From NCBI RefSeq assembly GCF_003429665.1, contig NZ_QUWK01000002.1, forward strand, positions 62,001-126,000: 64,000 bases of DNA. The letters run 5' to 3'. The notes under the pieces are model-generated. The model did not search any database. It had not been told where the DNA came from and was given only the letters and a program-made list of their open reading frames with translations. The stretch is from Sphaerochaeta halotolerans. GTDB taxonomy: Bacteria; Spirochaetota; Spirochaetia; Sphaerochaetales; Sphaerochaetaceae. Position numbers and translations under genes: made by a program. Positions within the stretch are counted from its first letter, which is position 1; each line of letters starts with the position of its first letter. Shown here one piece after another: positions 15,896 to 24,422 of the stretch.

Positions 15896-17212
15896 GTGAA
15901 ATATCCTGTAACCCTTGGTGTGGTGTGTCTTGCAAGAACGACCTATGACTATACAGCTGCAGAGGAGATCTATGCAAAGATTCGTAGTGAGCTACGGCAC
16001 CTAGAAGGGGTAACCTGGTATTGCTTGGAGCCCCTCGTCATCTCCCAGGAAGATGGGCTTGCTGCTGCGAAAGAACTAGCAACCAAGCAAATTGATGGCT
16101 TGGTCTGCATTTCAGGGACGTTTCATCTCGGTCATCTGGTACTGCAACTCAAGCGAGAACTTCCTGTACCGATTCTGCTTTGGGGACTCCCAGAACTCCC
16201 CTACAATGGTGGGAAAATTCGTCTTAACTCGGTATGTGGTGTAAACCTGAACGCCAGTAATCTCTACAAGAGTGGGTATGATGACTACACTGTCATTGTA
16301 CAGCATACAATCGATGAGGACTGGGTTGATGCAATTCGGGTTATCAAAGCAATGAAGATGGCAAAGATAGGAATCCTAGGGTATAGAGCCGATGGATTCT
16401 TCAATGTCGGAGTGCAGGACAACCTCCTATATGGCCAGACTGGTGCATTGGTCGACCACTATGAACTGAAGGATGTGCATGAGTATCCGGTTACCGAAGC
16501 ACAAGTCTCCTCTCGGATGCAGCAGATACGAGAGACTTTTGATGTATCAACACTTTCAGCATATCAGCTGGACCGAGTAGTCCAACTGGCTGCTAAGCTT
16601 GACGCCTTTTACCACGAGATGAACCTTTCGGCATTGGCAATTCGATGCTGGCCGGAATTCGCCCGCGATTTTGGGGTCTCCCCTTGTGCAGCGATGAGTT
16701 TGTTGCAATCTGAGGGAATGATCCTTGCCTGTGAGGGAGACATCGACGGCGCTCTCTCCATGATCGCCCACCATGCGCTAGGGGCAGAGACACCTTTCCT
16801 CTTTGACTTCTCCCAGGTAGATTTCCAGCAGGACTTTGCTCTGTTCTGGCACTGTGGTGTTGCTCCCTGCAACCTATGGGATGGTACCTGCAACCGCAGC
16901 CTTGACACCTACTTTGCGGGAGGAAAGGGAGTCACTGCAGATTTTGTTCTCAAGAGTGGGGAGCTCTCGGTTCTTCGCATTGATTCAGCGAGAGGAGGCT
17001 ACCGCATGTTCCTTCAAAAGGCTACCGCAGTTCCCATGGAAAAGTTGTTGAAGGGAACCTATATGAAGGCACGCTTTGAACGACCGGTAAAAGAGGTGCT
17101 TGATTTGGTCTTGGACAATGGCCTCGCTCATCATTCCTCGGTGGTCTATGGGACCTATATCAGACCATTGGAGTTGGTGGCCAAGTTGAAGGGATGGAAA
17201 GTCATCCAATAA
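15896..17212 (+). CDS. sqwD: L-fucose/arabinose isomerase-like protein, probable sulfoquinovose isomerase
   Basis: The 438-residue protein belongs to the L-fucose/L-arabinose isomerase superfamily: an N-terminal Rossmann-like half (VTLGVVCLARTTYDYTAAEE) and a C-terminal domain with LAIRCWPEFARDFGVSPCAAM, a form of the conserved RCWPE metal-site segment, and EGDIDGALSMIAHH. Such proteins interconvert aldoses and ketoses with a divalent metal. Known SQ isomerases of the SqvD/SqwD type are, as I recall, of this fold and turn SQ into 6-deoxy-6-sulfofructose; the operon with a sulfoquinovosidase supports this. Start is GTG 15896 behind GAGGAG. Substrate is inferred, not shown. Confidence 0.75.
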   Translation: MKYPVTLGVVCLARTTYDYTAAEEIYAKIRSELRHLEGVTWYCLEPLVISQEDGLAAAKELATKQIDGLVCISGTFHLGHLVLQLKRELPVPILLWGLPELPYNGGKIRLNSVCGVNLNASNLYKSGYDDYTVIVQHTIDEDWVDAIRVIKAMKMAKIGILGYRADGFFNVGVQDNLLYGQTGALVDHYELKDVHEYPVTEAQVSSRMQQIRETFDVSTLSAYQLDRVVQLAAKLDAFYHEMNLSALAIRCWPEFARDFGVSPCAAMSLLQSEGMILACEGDIDGALSMIAHHALGAETPFLFDFSQVDFQQDFALFWHCGVAPCNLWDGTCNRSLDTYFAGGKGVTADFVLKSGELSVLRIDSARGGYRMFLQKATAVPMEKLLKGTYMKARFERPVKEVLDLVLDNGLAHHSSVVYGTYIRPLELVAKLKGWKVIQ

Positions 17213-17265
17213 GGTGCGATTTAGTTTGCATTCTGTGCAAAACTACGATACAAAAGGAGATTGCT

Positions 17266-18531
17266 ATGATGAAAAATTCACGACTCATTGCAGTGTTGCT
17301 ACTGCTCTGTTTACTCTCCCCCTTGGCAGCCCAGGGGCAAGCGGAAAGTGGACAGCAAAAAGAAATCGAACTGAGATGGGCAAGCATCTGGGTTGGAAAT
17401 GACAGCAAGGCCCCAGCCGTGGAAGCGTTGGTGAAAGAGTTCAACACCAAGAATGCCGGTAAGATCAAGGTCGTCATTGAGCCACAGCCGGACTACAATG
17501 CCTATGAACAGAAAGTTCGTACCAGTTTGGCTGCAGGGCAAGCCCCGGCAGACATTTTCACCATCAAGTTCAACCCGACTACTGCGACGTTCTACCAATC
17601 GGATCTTCTCATGGACTTCCAGGGAAAGCTTGATGATGCTTGGAAGAGCACCTTTGATGCTGGTTCCCTGGAGCAATCAACCGTTGACGGGATGCTCAAG
17701 AGCTTGCCGATGGAGACCGCCATTCTGCCGATCTGGTACAATATGGATGCATTGAAGAGTGTAGGTGTAAACACGATTCCTGCAACAGTACAACAGATGT
17801 ATGATACGTTTGATAAACTCAAGGCAGCAGGAATTGCCCCAACGAGCCAAATGACTGGTGATACCAATGCCTGGACCAGCATGATTTGGTTCAGTCATTT
17901 TGCAGTGTCCCTTGGTGGACCGAATGTTTGGGACAAGCCTTTTACCGATCCAGCATTTGTAGAGGCTGCCAAGTTGATCAAGAAAATGATCCAAGAGTAT
18001 TCTACTGCTGACGCTGTTGGACTCGGAGCTGGTGGAAGTGGTGGGCATTTTCTTGCCGGTCGTACCGCTGTCTTCTCCAATGGCCCTTGGTACGCAGGAA
18101 GAGCTGACCTTGCGGCTACGCCGTTCTTTGATTCGATCAAGATTGGTGGATTACCAGCGGTTGGCGAATATGAGGGCATCATGATAAGCCGTTTGCAGGC
18201 AAACATCTGTGCCGCTTCCAGCAAAGATGCAGCCAAGGAACAGGCAATCGTCAGCTTCCTGAAGTTCCTGACCAGTCCTTCCTCCATTGCTAAGATTGCT
18301 GAGACCAGTGGTGCAATGTTCGCGATCAAGACTGATTATCGACCAGTGAACAACCTGCAGAAGCAGTTCTACGATGTCAATGCAGCTGCTTCAACCACTG
18401 CATTTGACCTGGAAGCTGCCCTCGGATCCGAGGTCACTCTCGAGTTTGCCCAGCAGCTTGGGGCTCTGGCCCTTGACCGGATCAGTGCAGAGGAATTCTG
18501 TGCCTTGGTTGATCGCAAGATCGAACACTAA
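17266..18531 (+). CDS. ABC sugar-binding protein, probable sulfoquinovose or SQ-glycerol
   Basis: The 421-residue extracellular solute-binding protein (family 1) begins with a signal peptide (MMKNSRLIAVLLLLCLLSP, cut near AAQGQAES). The mature protein shows the family pattern: LRWASIWVGNDSKAPAVEALVKEF, then GQAPADIFTIK and an AVFSNGPWYAG hinge region. ATG 17266 follows AAGGAG by six bases. It stands between the isomerase gene and two permease genes and is followed by a strong stem-loop. Given the sulfoquinovosidase in the same operon, the cargo is probably SQ-glycerol or SQ; the sequence alone does not prove it. Confidence 0.85.
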   Translation: MMKNSRLIAVLLLLCLLSPLAAQGQAESGQQKEIELRWASIWVGNDSKAPAVEALVKEFNTKNAGKIKVVIEPQPDYNAYEQKVRTSLAAGQAPADIFTIKFNPTTATFYQSDLLMDFQGKLDDAWKSTFDAGSLEQSTVDGMLKSLPMETAILPIWYNMDALKSVGVNTIPATVQQMYDTFDKLKAAGIAPTSQMTGDTNAWTSMIWFSHFAVSLGGPNVWDKPFTDPAFVEAAKLIKKMIQEYSTADAVGLGAGGSGGHFLAGRTAVFSNGPWYAGRADLAATPFFDSIKIGGLPAVGEYEGIMISRLQANICAASSKDAAKEQAIVSFLKFLTSPSSIAKIAETSGAMFAIKTDYRPVNNLQKQFYDVNAAASTTAFDLEAALGSEVTLEFAQQLGALALDRISAEEFCALVDRKIEH

Positions 18532-18552
18532 GAGTAATAGCTGTTTATTCCT

Positions 18553-18580
18553 CATGCTGCCACCTTCGGGTGGCAGTATG
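18553..18580 (+). other. Intercistronic stem-loop after the SQ binding-protein gene
   Basis: CATGCTGCCACC and GGTGGCAGTATG form a 12-bp stem with one G-U pair closed by the very stable TTCG tetraloop, 21 bases after the binding-protein stop. It is placed where such structures raise the level of binding protein over permeases by protecting the upstream mRNA or by partial termination (TATCTTTTTCC follows). Confidence 0.75.
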
Positions 18581-18605
18581 GTATCTTTTTCCTGAGGAGT
18601 CCACG

Positions 18606-19499
18606 ATGCAAGCAGTTGGTATACGAAATAGATGGATATGGAGCGCAAGAATTTTGTTCTTGCTTCCAGTAGCATTACTATTCTTTTTCTTCTTCATCTA
18701 TCCCTTCTTCTTCACTGTATTCACCAGCTTCACCAGTTGGCGAGGTATCGGTGCGATGAAGTTTAATGGAATCAAGAACTATACCAAGTTGATTACAGAC
18801 CCTACCTTTCAGAAAGCGCTGAGAAACAATATTGTCTGGGCTTTGTCCCAAGGGTTGATCCAGGTTCCCCTGGCATGTCTGGTTGCCATGATATTGGTTC
18901 GAAAGCCATTCGGCTGGAGAGGATTGAGAACCATCTATTATCTGCCTAATGTCATCTCTACGGTTGCCTTGGCCATGGTCTGGGTTGCCATTTACAACGT
19001 CGATGGACCATTGAATGCAATTCTTTCCGGTCTTTTCGGAATGGAGAAGCATAATTGGCTGGGAAACCCTGATACCGCCCTGTTTGCCGTGATTTTCCAG
19101 ACAGTCATTTATATCGGATACTTCATGATTGTATTGTTGGCCTCTGCAATGAATATCCCCCGTTCACTCTATGAAGCCGCTGAGATTGATGGAGCCAGCA
19201 CCTTGGTTCAGGAGATTAACATCACCCTTCCCATGCTCCGTGGTACCCTAATCACCACCATGACCCTTGCCATGGCGTATGGCATGCGCCATTTTGAAGC
19301 GACATTCCTAATGACTGGTGGCGGCCCAGCATATGCAACCACCACCATGGGCATCGATCTGTATCTGAAAATGGATGCCTTGCGTTATAGTGAGGCAAGC
19401 ACCAGCGGGGTGTTCCTGATTATCATGGGAACCTTGGTCATTACCTTGTTGCGGAAACTCTTTGGTTCCTCAGACCCCATGAGTGAAATGGCACAATAG
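18606..19499 (+). CDS. ABC sugar permease 1 (MalF-like), sulfoquinovose operon
   Basis: The 297-residue membrane protein has six predicted helices, with a Phe-rich first helix (VALLFFFFFIYPFFFTVF). The ATPase-docking loop is YEAAEIDGASTLVQEINITLP near residue 210, the EAA motif of binding-protein-dependent permeases. ATG 18606 follows GAGGAG. It pairs with the next gene to form the channel of the importer. No ATPase gene is found in this operon. Confidence 0.9.
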   Translation: MQAVGIRNRWIWSARILFLLPVALLFFFFFIYPFFFTVFTSFTSWRGIGAMKFNGIKNYTKLITDPTFQKALRNNIVWALSQGLIQVPLACLVAMILVRKPFGWRGLRTIYYLPNVISTVALAMVWVAIYNVDGPLNAILSGLFGMEKHNWLGNPDTALFAVIFQTVIYIGYFMIVLLASAMNIPRSLYEAAEIDGASTLVQEINITLPMLRGTLITTMTLAMAYGMRHFEATFLMTGGGPAYATTTMGIDLYLKMDALRYSEASTSGVFLIIMGTLVITLLRKLFGSSDPMSEMAQ

Positions 19500-19511
19500 G
19501 AGCACATCCAA

Positions 19512-20348
19512 ATGAAACATTCCCCAACATCAATCATCGGCAACACTCTCAAATGGATTCTCCTGATTAGCTTGTTGGCATTGGCATTGCTTCCCCTGCT
19601 CTGGTTGCTGGTAAGTTCGCTGAGAACCAACCTTGAACTGCAAACCGACCCCTTTGGGTGGCCGCAGAAGTTTCAATGGGTCAATTATGCCAATGCATTG
19701 GCCATGGCAAGCCTTCCCCGCCTGTTGCTCAATTCAGTTTTCGTGGCAGTAGTGACAGTGGTGCTCAACAGTTTGGTGACCTCCATGGGGTCCTTTATTC
19801 TTGCAAGAGAGCATTTCAAGGGAAGGGATGTCATTTACACCATCCTTACCGCGGGGGTTTTGGTTCCTGTGATATCCTTCATGGTTCCCTATTTCTCCAT
19901 GATTACCCGAAGCGGTCTTTACAACACCTTGCTTGCCTTGATACTTGTATATACTGCTGTGAATATTCCTGTTTCCATATTCTTGGTAACTGCTTTCATG
20001 AAATCCATTCCGAAGGAGTTGGAAGAAGCTGCCATCATGGACGGCTGTGGATTCTTCAAGCGCTTTTCGATGATCATCCTTCCGCTCTCCCGATCTGGGA
20101 TTGTGACAGCAGCAACGTTCTGCTTTATTTACTCTTGGAATGAGTTTGTCATGGCTATGCTGCTGACTAGTTCGGTTGAATCGAGGACCATACAGCTGGG
20201 AATCAAATTCTTCTCCAGTCAATTTATCACCGATTATAGCAGTATGTATGCTGCGGTCATCATCACCATCATACCCAGCATCCTTGGATATGTATTCCTT
20301 CATGATAAGATCATCGGTGGCTTGACCACCGGTGGAGTGAAGGGGTAG
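19512..20348 (+). CDS. ABC sugar permease 2 (MalG-like), sulfoquinovose operon
   Basis: The 278-residue protein has six predicted helices and the EAA loop LEEAAIMDGCGFFKRFSMIILP near residues 172-193, as in MalG-type permeases. It follows permease 1 by 12 bases behind AGGAG and ends two bases before the sulfoquinovosidase start, so all are read from one message. Energy must come from an ATPase encoded elsewhere, probably a shared MsmK/UgpC-like subunit. Confidence 0.9.
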   Translation: MKHSPTSIIGNTLKWILLISLLALALLPLLWLLVSSLRTNLELQTDPFGWPQKFQWVNYANALAMASLPRLLLNSVFVAVVTVVLNSLVTSMGSFILAREHFKGRDVIYTILTAGVLVPVISFMVPYFSMITRSGLYNTLLALILVYTAVNIPVSIFLVTAFMKSIPKELEEAAIMDGCGFFKRFSMIILPLSRSGIVTAATFCFIYSWNEFVMAMLLTSSVESRTIQLGIKFFSSQFITDYSSMYAAVIITIIPSILGYVFLHDKIIGGLTTGGVKG

Positions 20349-20350
20349 GT

Positions 20351-22378
20351 ATGTTTAGTCATACGTATCAGGATGGGAAGCTCTCTGTTTTTTTCAATCA
20401 GATGAAAATCCTTGAACATACATCTGAGCATCCTGTTCTGATGCTCCAAAGAAACCAAGCAACGATTGACATGTACCGTGGCAACTACTTCATTGAAGAG
20501 AACGTAGAGGAAACGCTGGGTCTTCGGTTGTGCACCATCAACGAAGCTTATGTTGAAGGCAGGGGAGTGTGTATCCTCCACTTTTCCAGTGAGATGTATC
20601 ACATTACCTGTGAGCTCAGCGAACAGGATGGTCGCCTGATAATCCGTTTTTCCCCGCTTCCCCAACCGTATAATCGACTGGTACTGCATATATGGGCAGA
20701 GGAGAAGGAACACATCTGGGGTTGTGGGGAGCAGTTCTCTTATTTTGATCTCCGTGGGCGAAACTATCCATTATGGACCCAAGAGCAGGGGGTTGGGAGA
20801 AACAAGCATACATTGATCACCCAGCTTGCTGATAAAAATGATCGGGCAGGAGGAGATTACCATACCACGTTCTATCCCCAAGCAACCTTTGTTTCAAGCA
20901 GGGGCTATTTTCTCCACGCAAACACAGACGGGTATGCTGACTTTGATTTTTCCCATGAACACTATCACCGTTTGTTTTTCTGGGAGGTCCCTTCTTCCTT
21001 GGTACTTTCGGTGAAGCCATCCCTGCTGGAGGTTGTCCAAGATATTTCTTCCTTGTTGGGTCGGCAACCTCTGCTCCCAAATTGGGTCTATGACGGAATC
21101 ATCTTGGGTGTTCAAGGTGGAACGAAGGTCCTTTTGGATAAGCTTGCATTGATGGAAGCAGTCGGTACCCCCGTGATTGGTATCTGGATTCAGGATTGGC
21201 AGGGAGAGAAATACACGAGTTTCGGCAAGCGACTTCGGTGGAACTGGCAGTGGGACAAGCAGCTTTATCCTGAACTTGATCATGTGATTGAAATGCTGAA
21301 GCAACGCGGAATAGGTATTTTGGGATACATCAATCCCTACGTGCTCAAGGACTACTCGCTATTTGAGGAAGCTGCAGGAAAAGGATACCTTGGAAAAGAC
21401 AGCCAAGGAAAACCTTACCTGGTTGATTTCGGTGAGTTTGATGCAGGCGTGGTGGACTTTACAAATCCTGAAGCGGTTCGGTGGTATAAGAAGGTCATAC
21501 AGCGTGAGTTGATCGATCTGGGATTGCGCGGTTGGATGGCTGACTTTGGGGAGTATCTTCCCCATGATATTACCCTCTATAATGGACGGTCGGCACTTCT
21601 GGAACATAACCCTTGGCCTGGCTACTGGGCACAGGTTAATAAGCAGGCAATTGTCGAATCCGGGAAAGGTGACGAACTTCTCTTCTTCATGCGCTCTGGT
21701 TCTGCACAAAGCTTGGCATCCTGTCCTATGATGTGGGCCGGTGACCAGAATGTTGACTGGAGTGAGGATGATGGACTTCCCTCTGCCCTGTGTGCAGCGC
21801 TTTCCCTCGCCATGAGTGGGGCGGGATTGCACCATAGTGACATTGGTGGCTATACGACGCTCTATGGGATGAAACGGAGCAAGGAATTACTGCTCAGATG
21901 GTGTGAGTTTGCTGTCTTTACCCCCATGATGCGCACGCATGAGGGTAATCGTCCCCAGGAGAACTGGCAGTTTGACTCTGATGAGGAAACCCGTCGTTTC
22001 TTTGCTGCAATGACCAATCTTCACGTACAGTTGAAACCCTACCTCCAGGAGGCAGTAAGGGAGAATGCTGAACAAGGCATCCCCGTGATGCGACCCTTGT
22101 TCCTGTACTACCCAAAGGATCCTTTTTTCACCATCAAGGATTCCTATCTTCTCGGCCGGGACTTGTTGGTAGCACCGGTAATGGAAGAGGGAGTGACTAG
22201 TAGGAATCTTACACTTCCTCCCGAGCGATGGGTACATCTCTTTACCAATGAGAGTTTCCAAGGAGGAAGTTGTCGTGTAAATGCCCCCCTGGGAATGCCT
22301 CCTGTCTTCTTCCGTGAAGACAGTGCCTTTGCTTCTCTATTCCGTTCGATCAATACAGGAACGGAACCGCTTCCTTGA
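20351..22378 (+). CDS. yihQ: Sulfoquinovosidase (GH31, YihQ type)
   Basis: The 675-residue enzyme is glycoside hydrolase family 31 and agrees with E. coli YihQ along most of its length as I recall that sequence. It releases sulfoquinovose from SQ-glycerol or sulfolipid. The nucleophile is Asp398 in GWMADFGEYLP (YihQ Asp405) and the acid/base is Asp465 in WAGDQNVDWS (Asp472). The residues that read the sulfonate are all present with the same offset of 7: Gln281 in WIQDW, Arg294 and Trp297 in FGKRLRWNW (YihQ Gln288, Arg301, Trp304). HHSDIGGYTTL and FTPMMRTHEGNRP are also typical. No signal peptide, so it acts in the cytoplasm on imported SQ-glycosides. Its end overlaps the convergent nuclease gene by 29 bases. 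Confidence 0.95.
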   Translation: MFSHTYQDGKLSVFFNQMKILEHTSEHPVLMLQRNQATIDMYRGNYFIEENVEETLGLRLCTINEAYVEGRGVCILHFSSEMYHITCELSEQDGRLIIRFSPLPQPYNRLVLHIWAEEKEHIWGCGEQFSYFDLRGRNYPLWTQEQGVGRNKHTLITQLADKNDRAGGDYHTTFYPQATFVSSRGYFLHANTDGYADFDFSHEHYHRLFFWEVPSSLVLSVKPSLLEVVQDISSLLGRQPLLPNWVYDGIILGVQGGTKVLLDKLALMEAVGTPVIGIWIQDWQGEKYTSFGKRLRWNWQWDKQLYPELDHVIEMLKQRGIGILGYINPYVLKDYSLFEEAAGKGYLGKDSQGKPYLVDFGEFDAGVVDFTNPEAVRWYKKVIQRELIDLGLRGWMADFGEYLPHDITLYNGRSALLEHNPWPGYWAQVNKQAIVESGKGDELLFFMRSGSAQSLASCPMMWAGDQNVDWSEDDGLPSALCAALSLAMSGAGLHHSDIGGYTTLYGMKRSKELLLRWCEFAVFTPMMRTHEGNRPQENWQFDSDEETRRFFAAMTNLHVQLKPYLQEAVRENAEQGIPVMRPLFLYYPKDPFFTIKDSYLLGRDLLVAPVMEEGVTSRNLTLPPERWVHLFTNESFQGGSCRVNAPLGMPPVFFREDSAFASLFRSINTGTEPLP

Positions 22379-23384
22379 GCGTGGATTTTGGAACGAAGAT
22401 CTCTATCAGATTGAGCGTTTGGCTCTTTACCAGATATAGAACAGAATTTAGGGTACTTGTAGCAATTGCGTACCACCCGGTTGCCTTCTGTGGTTGATTC
22501 ACTGCATTGGTGGGGTCTGCATTGAAGGCTTCTCGATCTGCTTTGCTGACTTGAAAGGTATTGAAATCCCATGAGTTGGTATCGTATTCCCGTTCAAGCT
22601 CTGCTTCCTGAGGGTCTGGCAAACGGTGGAAGAAATCTATACCGGTAATTGTTTCAATCTCATCGACACTGGTGGCAAAATCCTCAAGGTCCTTTTTCGA
22701 TCCCTCATTGGGGAGCAGGAACCCTATGGACTTGAGCTCTGGTTCCCGGTAGTCCAGGATAACCTTGTAGTACTGGTTTGGTATCGAGACTTCATTATCG
22801 CCGATGGTGTCATACGGGCCATCGGTCAAGACCGGTCCAGTAACGACATAAATGCTCCCTTCTGTATCGGCGAAGTTTCGTACCGTTGCCTCCAGTTTGC
22901 TCCAGATGCCCCTGTTGAACTGTCCTTCTTGTGGACTTATATTGCTTAAGTAGAACGAGCCACTCATTGCTTCCTCCGACCAAGAGAGGTCGGCCGCAGG
23001 AATTAGGTGCCCTCTATCGTATCCACTTCGCCGGTAATCATCCAAAGTTGCAGATTCACTGGGAATTGAAGGATCACTCCTGAAATCATCTCCACGTTCA
23101 TATAATCCGTATAGCTCGCTACGGGTAAGCTCGTAGGCTACCCAACGCGCTTGTTCATGCTTCTCATCATAGAGGAGGGTGTATCCTGGGTGGGTAACTA
23201 CGATATCAGTTGCTGCATATTTGGGCAGTTCCAGGTCAGGTATTCCTGGAGTTGGGGTCTGTACATATTCTTGTTCACTAGGTGCCAGTATCAGGGTCAA
23301 TACCCACAATACCACCAGTACCAAGAGGAGAATTAAGATTCTTTTTCCTCGTTTCTTTGCCTTGTTTGTACGCCTTCCCATCAT
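22350..23384 (-). CDS. DNA/RNA non-specific endonuclease with N-terminal membrane anchor
   Basis: The 344-residue protein starts with a basic stretch and one hydrophobic segment (ILILLLVLVVLWVLTLILA, about residues 16-34), so it is exported and probably anchored. The NUC1 domain is marked by SGYDRGHLIPAADLSW near residue 120, with catalytic His in DRGH, and FYLSNISPQEGQFNRGIW with the metal-binding Asn. Such enzymes cut single- and double-stranded nucleic acid, for nutrition or competition. ATG 23384 follows GGAGG by two to five bases (a second ATG at 23381 is equally possible). The C-terminal 80 residues have no recognised domain. Confidence 0.85.
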   Translation of the reverse strand: MMGRRTNKAKKRGKRILILLLVLVVLWVLTLILAPSEQEYVQTPTPGIPDLELPKYAATDIVVTHPGYTLLYDEKHEQARWVAYELTRSELYGLYERGDDFRSDPSIPSESATLDDYRRSGYDRGHLIPAADLSWSEEAMSGSFYLSNISPQEGQFNRGIWSKLEATVRNFADTEGSIYVVTGPVLTDGPYDTIGDNEVSIPNQYYKVILDYREPELKSIGFLLPNEGSKKDLEDFATSVDEIETITGIDFFHRLPDPQEAELEREYDTNSWDFNTFQVSKADREAFNADPTNAVNQPQKATGWYAIATSTLNSVLYLVKSQTLNLIEIFVPKSTLKEAVPFLY

Positions 23385-23410
23385 AGCCTCCACCCAAACT
23401 GCATATCACA

Positions 23411-23442
23411 ACAAGGAGAAGGGGTTAGTTCTTTCTCCTTGT
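23411..23442. terminator. Inverted repeat between the nuclease and nitroreductase genes
   Basis: ACAAGGAGAA (23411-23420) and TTCTCCTTGT (23433-23442) form a perfect 10-bp stem with a 12-base loop. It lies downstream of the nitroreductase gene and upstream of the nuclease gene, both on the reverse strand. No clear T-run follows, so it may be a weak terminator or a processing site. Confidence 0.45.
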
Positions 23443-23475
23443 CTCTAGCGTTGTAACCATTATAATGCTTGCAGG

Positions 23476-23982
23476 TTACGAACGAATGTAGGTAATGGTT
23501 CCTTGTTTTGGTATTCTTGGTGAAGGATAAGCGCCTTTGGGATATCCTACGGCCAGGGTCCCTGTGACCTTGTATCCTTCCGGAACGCCGAAGGATGAGA
23601 GCTGTACACCGAGCTTAGGATCATGGTTGATCCTGTTGCACCAGACTGAACCCAGACCCAATGCATGGGCTGCCTGCATCATGTTGGTCATTGCACATGC
23701 GGTGTCCTCTTTCTCATATGCATTCCCTATTTCAATGGAAACAAGGATCAGGGTAGGTGCATGGTAGAAGAACGAATCAGCTGTCCCATCCACCTTCTCT
23801 TCGAGCTTTCTCAAAGTCTCTGGATCTTGGATTGCCGTAAAGTGCCAAGGTTCTTGATTCATTCCATTGGGGGCAAGGGTGGCTGCCTGGAGAATGAGGT
23901 CCAAGTCTTCGTCTCTAATCTGTTCCTCCGTGAAACTTCTCACACTTCTGCGTGTGAGAATATGGGTAATGATTGTGTTCAT
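23476..23982 (-). CDS. Nitroreductase family protein
   Basis: The 168-residue protein has the FMN-binding nitroreductase pattern: ILTRRSVRSFTEEQI at the start, AATLAPNGMNQEPWHF near residue 38, and the C-terminal GYPKGAYPSPRIPK. Members are cytoplasmic FMN enzymes that reduce nitro compounds, quinones or flavins with NAD(P)H; the natural substrate is unknown. ATG 23982 is chosen because GGAGGT precedes it; a longer frame upstream has no such site. It is divergent from lrgA. Confidence 0.85.
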   Translation of the reverse strand: MNTIITHILTRRSVRSFTEEQIRDEDLDLILQAATLAPNGMNQEPWHFTAIQDPETLRKLEEKVDGTADSFFYHAPTLILVSIEIGNAYEKEDTACAMTNMMQAAHALGLGSVWCNRINHDPKLGVQLSSFGVPEGYKVTGTLAVGYPKGAYPSPRIPKQGTITYIRS

Positions 23983-24041
23983 AGAATACCTCCAATTAGC
24001 CATGATACCTCTTCCCAGAATACCTTCCAATAGGGTATGGT

Positions 24042-24422
24042 ATGGCATCCATGAAATACCTGATACAGCTTGCACTAATTTTTGGACTCTGTTTGGTGGG
24101 AGATGTCATCTCCTTGGTGCTTCCCTTTACACTTCCCTCGAGTGTGATCAGCATGCTCCTGATTCTCGTTTTGCTCTTCAGCGGATTGCTCAAGGAGCAT
24201 TCGATTGCAGAGAGTGCAGACTTCATGCTCAAGAACATGACCTTCTTTTTCATTCCCCCGGTCGTGGGAATTCTTCGGTATTCCTCATTGGTCCAGAGTA
24301 TCTGGTGGCAGTTGCTTGTGGTGAACCTAATCTCATTGTTTGCTTGTTTTGCAGCGAGCAGCTGGACGGTGGTTCTGGTGCAGTTTGTGCAGAAAAAGAT
24401 TGGAGAAAAGCAACATGCTTGA
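24042..24422 (+). CDS. lrgA: LrgA/CidA family membrane protein
   Basis: The 126-residue protein has four hydrophobic helices and the family pattern LIFGLCLVGDVISLVLPF and PSSVISMLLILVLLFSGLLKEHSI. LrgA/CidA proteins are holin-like and, with LrgB, are linked to murein hydrolase control and in some bacteria to pyruvate transport. ATG 24042 has an AGGG six bases upstream; ATG 24051 is an alternative. Its end overlaps lrgB by eight bases. Confidence 0.88.
   Translation: MASMKYLIQLALIFGLCLVGDVISLVLPFTLPSSVISMLLILVLLFSGLLKEHSIAESADFMLKNMTFFFIPPVVGILRYSSLVQSIWWQLLVVNLISLFACFAASSWTVVLVQFVQKKIGEKQHA

Noticed and set aside
20351-22378. GH31 enzyme as alpha-glucosidase or alpha-xylosidase
   Set aside because: The sulfonate-recognition Gln, Arg and Trp of YihQ are all present in register, which glucosidases and xylosidases lack.
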